DNA from: JAKZVK01 sp965248255
Lineage (GTDB): Bacteria > Acidobacteriota > Terriglobia > Bryobacterales > UBA6623
Reading direction: 5' to 3'
Assembly: GCA_965248255.1 (NCBI GenBank)
Contig: CBDFIW010000003.1
Coordinates: 744,001-808,000, forward strand
Length of the DNA: 64,000 nucleotides
A program made the translations under genes and the position numbers. Below the pieces are notes generated by a model. It was not told where the DNA came from, did no database searches, and saw only the letters and a list, made by a program, of their open reading frames with translations. Positions 27,663 through 35,521 of this stretch are shown one piece after another (position 1 is the stretch's first letter; every line of letters begins with the position of its first letter).

Positions 27663-27722
27663 AGAATTTCAGAAATGAAATCGTTTGGCGACGCTCCCGC
27701 CCAAAGGGGCATGCGTCTACTA

Positions 27723-28816
27723 TTGAATTCCGCAAATTATTATGACACTTTTTGACAGTGTGGAGCATCTATATATGTATGGGCAACCCCAAAGGTGTGA
27801 AGCGGGATTTCAAGGCGCTGGAGAAGCGCCGTTTCGAAGCGATGCGGCTGCTCCACCAAGGCCACAATCAGTCCGAGACGGCGAGACGGCTGAACGTCGC
27901 TCGCCAAACCGTCAGTGAGTGGCGGCGGCAATACCGCGAGCAGGGTGCGGCCGGACTCCGCCAGGCCGGGCGCGCCGGACGCAAGCCGCTCCTCGATGCC
28001 GCACAACGCGAACGCCTGACGTCGCTGCTGCTGGAAGGCCCGGAAGCCCACGGCTTCCCAACGCCCCTGTGGAGCTGTCCGCGGGTGGCTCGGCTGACCG
28101 GAGACGAGTTCGGGGTCGCATACCACGCAGGCCACGTCTGGAAGATCCTGCGAGCGCTCGACTGGAGCCCGCAACGCCCGGCCGGAAAGGCGCGCGAGCG
28201 CAACGAAGAGCGGATCCGCACCTGGAAGCGCAAGACCTGGAAGCGCATTAAAAAAAAGCCCAAAACGAAGGCCGTACGCTCGTCTTCATCGACGAAAGCG
28301 GATTGAGTCAGAAGCCGCATCGCTGCCGCACCTGGGCGCCACGTGGCCAAACACCGGTGCTGCAGTTTAACTTCAACTGGGAGAAGCTTTCCGTCTCGGC
28401 GGGGCTGACGCTGCGTAACTTCTACTTCCGGCTCTATCCCGGTGCGATCGGCAAAGAGCAAGTGACCGACTTTCTCAAGGCGTTGGTACGTCATATCGAT
28501 CGCCCGCTGCTGATCGTCTGGGATCGGCTGCCGGCGCACCGTAGCCGCCTGGTGCAAGAGTTCATCGAACTCTCCGAAGGCCACATCGCAACCGAGTACT
28601 TGCCACCCTATGCGCCGGAGTTGAATCCGGTGGAATACATCTGGGCTTACTGGAAGCAGCACGAGTTGCCGAACGTCTGTCCGAAAGACTACGGCGAGCT
28701 GAACGAGCGGGCCCGCAAGGCACTCCGCCGCATGTACCGCAAACCGCGTTTGATCACGGCCTTCTGGAAACAGTCTTCTCTTTGTTTTGACTGACTCTAT
28801 ATTATGCGGGAGTCAA
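27723..28816 (+). mobile_element. IS630-family element, IS-A copy 2 (1094 bp)
   Basis: TA at 27721-27722 and 28817-28818. The left end reads TTGAATTCCGC, one base different from the other copies. The left flank is the repressor upstream region; the right flank is the interior of a DNA methylase whose N-terminal part is absent, so this junction probably arose by rearrangement rather than simple insertion. Confidence 0.93.
27779..28794 (+). CDS. IS630-family transposase (IS-A copy 2), -1 frameshift
   Basis: Same two-frame structure as copy 1 with an intact A8 slippery run (28249-28256). The variant pair is Thr (ARLTGDE) and Val (GHVWK). The catalytic DDE frame begins at FIDESG. Confidence 0.9.
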
Positions 28817-29961
28817 TAGATTGGCTTCGACACATGACGTAATCCTTGCTTTCGCTAAGGATGTGGGGTCTATGTACTGGTCACCGATCTACCTTCCGCA
28901 CGATCCAGAGAAGGCCGTACTGCAATACGCACTCACTGATGAGAATGGACGCCGCTACCAATTGACCAGCCTGTTGAACCCGAATCCGAATCGTCCGAAT
29001 CTGACGTATGAGTTCAAGGGTGTCACTAAGGTATGGCGATGGACGAAAGAGCGGATGATGGCAGAAGATGAGAAGGGTCGGATCGTCGTACCGAAGTACG
29101 GCAAGGGCATCCCACGGTACAAGCGATATCTGGACGAACAACGGGGCATCCCACTTGGTGATTGGTGGGGGGATATTGAACTAGCCACAGGGGAGGGAAC
29201 GCCTCGGCTACCAGACTCAGAAGCCCGAAGCGCTGCTCGAACGCATCATCCAGGCCAGCAGCAACGAAGGCGATGTGGTTCTGGACCCCTTCTGTAGCTG
29301 CGGCACGACCATTGCAGCGGCCCAACATCTCGGCAGGCGTTGGATCGGAATCGACGTCACTCAACTAGCCATCAATTTGATTCGTCACCGGCTGCGGGAT
29401 TCCTTCGACGAGGACCACCGATTGGAAGTCATCGGTGAACCGACCAGCCTCCATGACGCACAGGCTTTGGCAAAGCAGGACCCTTATCAGTTTCAGTGGT
29501 GGGCGCTTGGCCTGGCTGGAGCAAGGCCAGCAGAACAGAAGAAGGGAGCCGACCGGGGCATTGATGGCCGGCTCCACTTTCATGACGAAGGCCGGACCGG
29601 AAAGACCAAACAGATCATCTTCTCCGTGAAGGCCGGGCGCGTCACGGCTTCACACATCCGCGACTTGGCGGGCGTTCTCGACCGTGAGAAGGCTCAGATT
29701 GGAGTTTTTTTGTCTCTCCAACCACCTACTGAGGCCATGCGCAAAGAAGCCGCCTCCGTCGGTTTCTATAAGTCTCCGTGGGGGAAGCATCCTCGTCTAC
29801 AATTGCACACAATTGAAAGCCTTTTGGACAGACAAGGCATCGACTATCCCCAGCCCGCAGATGTTACCTTTAAGAAGGCGCGGAGGGTCAAGAATATCAA
29901 GGAGCAGCTTGAGCAGCTTGAGCTGCTAGAGCAACCCAACACGGGACTGAAAGACCTCTAG
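28817..29961 (+). pseudogene. DNA methyltransferase with C-terminal restriction-like domain, truncated and frameshifted
   Basis: The frame is open from the IS edge: DVILAFAKDVGSMYW, YEFKGVTKVWRWTKERM, then GIPRYKRYLDEQRGIPLGDWW, the middle of a type II/III beta-class adenine methylase. Near 29195-29203 one extra G shifts the frame. Afterwards YQTQKPEALLERII and DVVLDPFCSCGTTIAAAQ (SAM-binding motif I) follow in the other frame, ending with a DRGIDGRLHF and IIFSVKAGRVTASHIRDL segment like a restriction-endonuclease fold. The N-terminal DPPY part is missing left of the IS. A remnant of a defence or modification gene. Confidence 0.85.
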
Positions 29962-29963
29962 CC

Positions 29964-30518
29964 TTGCAGTTCCAGACAGTATTCTTCTTTTCCTTTTTCA
30001 TAATTAATGTTGTTCACGCCGAAACATGGCGCAGCCTCACCGTAGCCCCCGAATCCCGCTGTTCACCCTACTCGGCGCGTGACTACCGCTATCCGCCATC
30101 GGTCGAGCCCCGCATCGTCGTCAAGCAGGGCGGGAAGATCTACAGCCCCTACACCGGCCGCTACTTCGGAAGCATCAGCGAGACCGACATCGAGCACATC
30201 GTTGCGCGGTCGGAAGCCCACGACAGCGGCCTGTGCGCGGCGAAGCGAAGGACGCGCCGGCGCTTCGCACGGGATCTGCTCAACCTCACCCTGGCGAGCC
30301 CATCGCTGAACCGCCATCAGAAGAGCGACCGTGACGCGGCCGAGTGGATGCCTGAGAAGAACCGATGCTGGTTCGCCGCGCGGGTGGTTGCCGTGCGCCG
30401 CAAGTACGGGCTGACGATTGACCGTCACGAAGCCGGGGCGCTGGAGCGGGTGTTGTCGGCTTGCGGCTCGTCGGCGATGGTCGTGGGTGAGTACACTCCA
30501 GATTCCGGCGCAAACTAG
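29964..30518 (+). CDS. Exported HNH-type nuclease (DUF1524/GmrSD-C-like)
   Basis: 184 aa from TTG 29964, two bases after the methylase stop. A signal peptide is visible (FFFSFFIINVVHA, cleavage after HAE or before). The conserved core IEHIVARSEAHDSGL is the HNH/DUF1524 beta-beta-alpha-metal pattern (EHI-V-x-x-SEA), followed by FARDLLNLTLASPSLNRHQKSDRD (N of the motif) and AAEWMPEKNRCWFAARVV. Similar proteins are secreted nucleases. Nothing shows whether it targets competitor DNA or scavenges nucleotides. Confidence 0.75.
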   Translation: MQFQTVFFFSFFIINVVHAETWRSLTVAPESRCSPYSARDYRYPPSVEPRIVVKQGGKIYSPYTGRYFGSISETDIEHIVARSEAHDSGLCAAKRRTRRRFARDLLNLTLASPSLNRHQKSDRDAAEWMPEKNRCWFAARVVAVRRKYGLTIDRHEAGALERVLSACGSSAMVVGEYTPDSGAN

Positions 30519-30549
30519 GCGCTTACATGCAGTCGCAGGCCGATGGCAT

Positions 30550-33375
30550 TCAGTTTCGAGTAGCCTTCCCGCCATGGACGGATGGCTCAGCGCACCACTG
30601 CTTCCGCAGTAGATCCAACCCTTCCTCTAGGCCCGGGTCGAGTTGCAACACGCTCGTGATTCCGAACAGCAGTTCACGGTCGAGAGCCTTGCGCGTCTCG
30701 TCGCGGTATGCCTCGTTAGCGGGCAGGAACTCGCGATCCTTCAAGTCGTCGAAGATCGCGCGGCAGCGAGCGACCTGACCCTGCGTCAAGGTGCGGGGGT
30801 CGAGCACGGGAAGACCGGGGAGCTTAGTGACCGTGATACACGCCCTTCCCTGCTGCTGCCTTGTCCCGTGCCACCAGAACAGGATCAGTCCCAGCGTCGA
30901 GTTGGCCCAAAGCAGGAGCGGGATTTCGTATCCCGGCTTGCAGGGAATCACGTTTGGCCACGCCCTGCCGCCCAGGCACTTCTCCGGCGTGAGGCACATG
31001 GCGAGACTCTGGGAGTTAAGCCGGAAGTCCAGGTTGGCGTGCAGGCGGGATACCGCGCAATTCCAGCGATCGACGGCCCGCGCTTCGTCCCCCGGGCGAG
31101 GATCGCCGCAGGAGTCGGCCTGCACCACGAACCTGCGCTCCTGGTCGGCGGAATGCGCCCAGAGCATAGGGTACGTCGGCACCTCGCCGGGGCGGATGGA
31201 GCGCTTGATGAAAGGGCCTTGCGGCGCTCCTGTCTTGTCGCGATCCGTAGGGCCACCGTTGATGTCTCTATGGACCAGGCCCCGCGCTGCTACCGTGCCG
31301 AGCTCCACCACGGGCAATCTGATCGCTTGCGACTGCCGCGGCAGGCGCAGATTGCCCGCCTCCAAGCTGCGGGCCGCCTCGATGACGCTCGCGGATCGGA
31401 CGCCCGCTGCGCCCCCTTCAAGAATGTCGCCCTGCACGGCCTGCCCCGTTGCGTTCTTTGCTTCCACGGCGGCTTCCAGCAGAGACGAGGGCCTTGCCGC
31501 CAGATTGGAGTACGCCGCGCGGGAGTTGCCCCTGCTTCGCTTCGTCGCCACGAGAAGGCACTCGGCCATGCCGGTGTCGGCCGAGAATGCACGCGCCGTT
31601 GAGCCGGTGCCGGCAATGGACGTGACGTAAACGTCGCTGTAGTGGGCCTTAAGTACCTCCCGCGCTCTTTTCCATGACTTGCCCCGGACGAACGCGAACG
31701 GAATGACGAGAGCCAGCACGCCGCCTTCCTTCAGCTTGTGGTGTCCCAGGTCCATGAAGTTCGACGCGAGGCCGGCGTGGCCGCTGCTAAACAAGGTGGC
31801 GGCTTTCTTGAGCTTCCTTCCCATCGCCTGCTGCTCGTCGTGCGACGTGTTGAAGCCCGCGAACGATGGAATCGGTATCTCGGCATGACCGGCCTCATGG
31901 TTCGTGGGCCTCGTGAACGGTGGGTTCATGATGACCAGATCGCAAGACTTGTCCTCAATCTTGACGGAGTGCTCGCTGCGGCTGTCCGATTCCGTGCCGC
32001 CCATCGACTCGCCCATGGCGAACAGGGAGTAGGAATGGTCGGAATCGAGAAGATCGAGTGCGCCGATGTGTGTCTCATGGCGGTCAATGCCGTAGGGCAT
32101 TGTGTGAATCTGGCATTCCCCGAAGGCGAGCGAGGGGTGGGAACTGGACAGCATGGAGCAGGTGAGATGGGTTGCGGCGGGCATGATGTCCAGCCCGGTT
32201 AGAACGCGCTCCATCAGGGCCCGGTGCAAGTCCTTGTCATCGCCGCCAGCCCTGCGGTAGCGCCGATAGACCGCACGCTGCGCGGCAGAGAGTAAGGCCC
32301 CCGTACCGCAGGCGAAGTCCGCAATCCGCAGCCCTTCGATTGCGGCCCTGTCCGACCAGTCCACATCCAGCTGCTCGACCGCCAGCTCCGCGAGCAAGCA
32401 GGCAGACTCAGGCAATGTGTAGAAGGTGGCGAGGAACTTGCGATCTGTGATGAGGGTCTGAAACATTCGCCCCGTGAGGTCGTGATAGGTAGTCGCGCCC
32501 AGCTGGGCCAAGTCGGAGATGGACTCTGCGATGCGATTCATGACCGGCGGCACGGCCTTGATTGGCAATTCCTCCACCAGGTCACGGGCAATGCTGAAGA
32601 TCGGCCAGTAGTTGATTTCGAGAATCGCATTCCATGTACTTAGAAGCGTTTTCTTGTTGATGGGGCCCGCTGACGGAACAGGTGGAATGTCTTCCTGCCC
32701 TTCGATAGCCGCATGAAATACGAAGGCCGAGACGCAGATAGCCGCCGCCATGCGCTCGGTTTGCTTGCCCGCTTCCTGATGCAAGTCTCTGGCGATCCGT
32801 GCCAGAGGGTCTATTCCCGCGTGCTCGGCGAGCAGTCCCGCCGCGTTCCGCACCACTTGTTCGAGGGCTATCGCCCCTATTGCCAGTTGCCGTTCCGAAA
32901 GGGACAGGTACTCGATGGCATCCGCGAGGTCGTCCACACCCCCCTCAAGCCACTCCCGCTCTGGTGGCCAGCGGATGCTCTCTCCCTTGGAATCCAAGTA
33001 ATGCGTGGCGTAGCGGAAATTGGTGCTGTCGACGGTTTCGAGGTCGCCTGTCTTGAGGCTCTCCGGCAAGACAACGGAAAGCACGCCTTCAATCTCCTCT
33101 CCAGTGCTCAGCAATCTCGTCCCCAGCCTGGCGGTCGCGTTTTGCTCGACCGTGCGTGCAGGGGCGAACTCCGTCTCCACGATCACAGGCTGGCGGCGAG
33201 GAGGGGCGATGAGAATATCCGGCCTCTTGCCTGTGCCCGTGCCTGACACACCTTGCTGAATCACGTGGGTCCGCTCGGCGTGGACAGTCTTGTCGCTCCA
33301 GTCGGGATTTCGTTGTGTCAGCGCACGAGCCAAAGCACCGTTCGCTTGTGGTTCTGTGTTACGCGGGCCGCCCAT
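30550..33375 (-). CDS. Large N6-adenine DNA methyltransferase with nuclease-like N-terminus
   Basis: About 941 aa from ATG 33375, chosen because GGAGG lies 10 nt upstream. Residues ~50-70 read RPDILI then VIVETEF, a PD-(D/E)xK-like pattern (D, then E-T-E). A helical region follows, then SAM motif I ADFACGTG at ~352-359 and the catalytic NPPF at ~484-487, as in gamma-class N6 methylases (HsdM/Eco57I type). A C-terminal region around 700-850 could be a target-recognition domain. It could be a single-chain type IIG-like restriction-modification protein or an orphan methylase. No HsdS or HsdR homologue lies beside it. Confidence 0.78.
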   Translation of the reverse strand: MGGPRNTEPQANGALARALTQRNPDWSDKTVHAERTHVIQQGVSGTGTGKRPDILIAPPRRQPVIVETEFAPARTVEQNATARLGTRLLSTGEEIEGVLSVVLPESLKTGDLETVDSTNFRYATHYLDSKGESIRWPPEREWLEGGVDDLADAIEYLSLSERQLAIGAIALEQVVRNAAGLLAEHAGIDPLARIARDLHQEAGKQTERMAAAICVSAFVFHAAIEGQEDIPPVPSAGPINKKTLLSTWNAILEINYWPIFSIARDLVEELPIKAVPPVMNRIAESISDLAQLGATTYHDLTGRMFQTLITDRKFLATFYTLPESACLLAELAVEQLDVDWSDRAAIEGLRIADFACGTGALLSAAQRAVYRRYRRAGGDDKDLHRALMERVLTGLDIMPAATHLTCSMLSSSHPSLAFGECQIHTMPYGIDRHETHIGALDLLDSDHSYSLFAMGESMGGTESDSRSEHSVKIEDKSCDLVIMNPPFTRPTNHEAGHAEIPIPSFAGFNTSHDEQQAMGRKLKKAATLFSSGHAGLASNFMDLGHHKLKEGGVLALVIPFAFVRGKSWKRAREVLKAHYSDVYVTSIAGTGSTARAFSADTGMAECLLVATKRSRGNSRAAYSNLAARPSSLLEAAVEAKNATGQAVQGDILEGGAAGVRSASVIEAARSLEAGNLRLPRQSQAIRLPVVELGTVAARGLVHRDINGGPTDRDKTGAPQGPFIKRSIRPGEVPTYPMLWAHSADQERRFVVQADSCGDPRPGDEARAVDRWNCAVSRLHANLDFRLNSQSLAMCLTPEKCLGGRAWPNVIPCKPGYEIPLLLWANSTLGLILFWWHGTRQQQGRACITVTKLPGLPVLDPRTLTQGQVARCRAIFDDLKDREFLPANEAYRDETRKALDRELLFGITSVLQLDPGLEEGLDLLRKQWCAEPSVHGGKATRN

Positions 33376-33490
33376 GCGTTCCCGTCCTCCGTCAGCAGAT
33401 CCTCGGCCGAGGTGCCGTGCTCGGCCAGCCATTCGCTATCCGGCCAGCGAACCGTCCTATTAAAGCAGCAAATGCTACGTCGGATGTAGC

Positions 33491-33727
33491 CTAGCCCCGC
33501 ACATAGGGCACCCAGACCAAACCCTCAATCGAGGTCGTCCAGTTGCCGTCGGCGTCGGCGCTTACGGGCGCCAGTTCCTCGGCGGTGTAGTCGCGGTCCT
33601 CGACGCCCTCGCAGACCCACAGGGTGTGCTTGGTCTCGTCGGGGTCGGTGAACGGCCCGAAGGCCCGGAAGTCGGTGGCGGCCAGCTTGTCGTGCGCGCC
33701 CGTGGTCAGCATGCGGTATTTTTTCAT
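33491..33727 (-). CDS. Small phage accessory protein (MKKYRMLT family, full copy)
   Basis: 78 aa from the ATG at 33727 (GGAG 5 nt upstream); another ATG three codons earlier is possible. The N-terminus MKKYRMLTTG is shared with a 24-codon fragment at 34530-34604. The remainder is acidic and beta-rich (AFGPFTDPDETKHTLWVCEG). No function recognised. Confidence 0.55.
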   Translation of the reverse strand: MKKYRMLTTGAHDKLAATDFRAFGPFTDPDETKHTLWVCEGVEDRDYTAEELAPVSADADGNWTTSIEGLVWVPYVRG

Positions 33728-33739
33728 GGGCTCCATTCC

Positions 33740-34321
33740 TCATGCTTCTTTACCGTCATAAGAAAACGTCTCCGTTAGCTTGATGGCGAGGTCTTGTTGA
33801 ATATGTGGGCAAGCCTCTTGCAGCTGCTCAGCCGTGAGGCGCCCAATCCGATAGCCCTTCCGGCGCAGACCGCGGATTGCGGCCGGGAGTTCGTCCATCA
33901 GTGGGTAGACGAGGCGCTCTGGCTCGTCGTACGGTTCAGGAGTAGCAAACGGAACGGGTACGGCTTTGTCCTGGTACCAAGTCGCCAGGCCCTCCTCTAG
34001 CACATTCGTGGGAGGAAGACACGGGTCCAGCAGATGCAGGCATTCATGTGCCAGTTGCCAGCGTGCGATTCGTGCGTTGTCGAGTGGCTGCGGACTCAGA
34101 TGCACAACGATATGCTTCCCGGCGGGGTCCGTATTCGGAAACCAGAGATGGGGTTCCTCAGTTGGCGAGTCGACGAGTTCGATGCCGAGGATAGTGAAAG
34201 ATGAATCCCGAGGCCCAAAGCGCTGTTCCAGGTCTACCAGATAGCTGCCTAGATATTGCGGCAGGGACCTAGGGCTATAGGCTCCATCCGAATCTAGACG
34301 GGTGACGAAATACTGCTTCAT
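33740..34321 (-). CDS. Putative zinc metalloprotease (HExxH)
   Basis: 193 aa. The sequence WQLAHECLHLLDP holds HECLH (residues 92-96), a HExxH zinc site, and VLEEGLATWYQ at ~107-116 provides a downstream Glu, the gluzincin-type arrangement (HExxH ~13 residues before E). The predicted short active-site domain is flanked by a beta-rich N-terminus. No signal peptide is seen. The start overlaps the stop of the 58-aa coiled-coil gene (ATGA). Substrate is unknown. Confidence 0.6.
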   Translation of the reverse strand: MKQYFVTRLDSDGAYSPRSLPQYLGSYLVDLEQRFGPRDSSFTILGIELVDSPTEEPHLWFPNTDPAGKHIVVHLSPQPLDNARIARWQLAHECLHLLDPCLPPTNVLEEGLATWYQDKAVPVPFATPEPYDEPERLVYPLMDELPAAIRGLRRKGYRIGRLTAEQLQEACPHIQQDLAIKLTETFSYDGKEA

Positions 34322-34494
34322 CGCCGAGCGGAGAGCATGCCCGTCAAGGCAATGTCGGCCCCCTCGTCAGGCAGCAGATCGTGGAATCTATCGTGCAGGA
34401 CCTCGTGCAGGGCTTCGAGACGTTCAAGCTCTTGCCGCTTCTCTTCGATCAGGATGCGGAGGACCTGCATCGAGGTCGGCCTGTGCTGGGACAT
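34318..34494 (-). CDS. Small coiled-coil protein
   Basis: 58 aa starting MSQHRPTSMQ, with a heptad-like helix (RILIEEKRQELERLEALHEVL). Its TGA overlaps the ATG of the metalloprotease gene, indicating coupled translation. Function unknown. Confidence 0.5.
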   Translation of the reverse strand: MSQHRPTSMQVLRILIEEKRQELERLEALHEVLHDRFHDLLPDEGADIALTGMLSARR

Positions 34495-34529
34495 TCGATG
34501 CTCCTGTGTTGCTCGAAAGTTTCCGGGTC

Positions 34530-34604
34530 CTATGACACTTTCATCTTAACGCTAGTGCGACCCCTCTTGCGCTCACCGCTGGTTAGCATGCGGTATTTCT
34601 TCAT
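34530..34604 (-). pseudogene. Truncated paralogue of the MKKYRMLT small protein
   Basis: 24 codons: MKKYRMLTSG, then a basic tail and a stop. It shares its first ten residues with the intact copy at 33491-33727 and lies 17 nt after galE. It looks like a partial duplication of that gene or the scar of an insertion. Confidence 0.45.
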
Positions 34605-34621
34605 GTCGATGATGTGCTCCT

Positions 34622-35521
34622 TCAGATTAGCGCCGATCCCAGGCTGCGCCGCGCCCGCCAGCCGAGCTTGTCCCGGATCAACCCGGCATCGGCAACGAGC
34701 GCAGCAGGATCACCCTCGCGCCGCCCCGCGACCTCGACCGGAATCTCGCGGCCCGTTGCTTCCTGGGCGATGGCGATGATCTCTTTCACCGAATAGCCGC
34801 GGCCCGTTCCGACGTTGTAGCAGCCGGCAAGATCGTCATCGGCCTCAAGCGCGGCGATATTCGCCTCGGCCACGTCGGCAACGTGCACGTAATCACGAAC
34901 GCTGGTGCCGTCGGGGGTGTCGTGATCGTCGCCAAAAATGCGGACGGCTTTACGCTTTCCGGCAGCGGCTTCGAGAACGAGCGGAACCAGGTGCGTCTCG
35001 GGATCGTGGCGCTCCCCCGGGCCGTAGACGTTGAAATAGCGCAGCGAGAAACAAACCATCGGCGACAGCTCCAGCATCATTTCCAGCGCTGCTTTGCTTT
35101 TCCCATAGGGCGTAACCGGTTCGACGGCCGCCGTCTCGGCTGCCGGTGATCGGCAATGCCCATACACGGCGGCGCTCGAAGCAAAGATGAACCGCTCGAC
35201 TCCTGCCAGGTTCGCCTCGTCAAGCAGTATGACCGGGGCGGTCAGATTGTCGCGCCAACAGGCATCCCTGGTCGCATTGACCGTTGCGACAGCCGCAAGG
35301 TGAATGACCGCGCGTATCTGATGCCGCCGGAAGGTTTGGTTGAGGCGCTCGCGGTCGTCGACGTCGCCCTCGACGAAGCGGGCCGCCGGACCTACGGCGT
35401 CTCGATGCCCGGTCGAGAGGTTGTCGTAGACAACGACTTGATAGCCGCGCTCGATGAGTAGAGCTGATACGGCGGAGCCGATGAAGCCGGCTCCGCCGGT
35501 CACTAAAACCTGTTCATTCAT
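34622..35521 (-). CDS. galE: UDP-glucose 4-epimerase-like NAD-dependent sugar epimerase
   Basis: 299 aa, slightly short for GalE (~330). N-terminal Rossmann motif TGGAGFIGS, then VIHLAAVATVNATR, FASSAAVYG, catalytic YGKSK (YxxxK), and LRYFNVYGPG with a substrate-binding loop (SVRDYVHVADVAEANI). The C-terminus ends at SLGSALI, about 15-20 residues short. It interconverts UDP-glucose and UDP-galactose. Its ATG overlaps the stop of the glycosyltransferase/hydroxylase gene (ATGA), so it is co-translated with the collagen-modifying enzyme and could supply UDP-galactose and UDP-glucose to it. Related epimerase specificities cannot be ruled out. Confidence 0.8.
   Translation of the reverse strand: MNEQVLVTGGAGFIGSAVSALLIERGYQVVVYDNLSTGHRDAVGPAARFVEGDVDDRERLNQTFRRHQIRAVIHLAAVATVNATRDACWRDNLTAPVILLDEANLAGVERFIFASSAAVYGHCRSPAAETAAVEPVTPYGKSKAALEMMLELSPMVCFSLRYFNVYGPGERHDPETHLVPLVLEAAAGKRKAVRIFGDDHDTPDGTSVRDYVHVADVAEANIAALEADDDLAGCYNVGTGRGYSVKEIIAIAQEATGREIPVEVAGRREGDPAALVADAGLIRDKLGWRARRSLGSALI

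Noticed and set aside
30643..31602. 319-codon open frame on the plus strand
   Set aside because: Antisense to the large methylase with no independent support.
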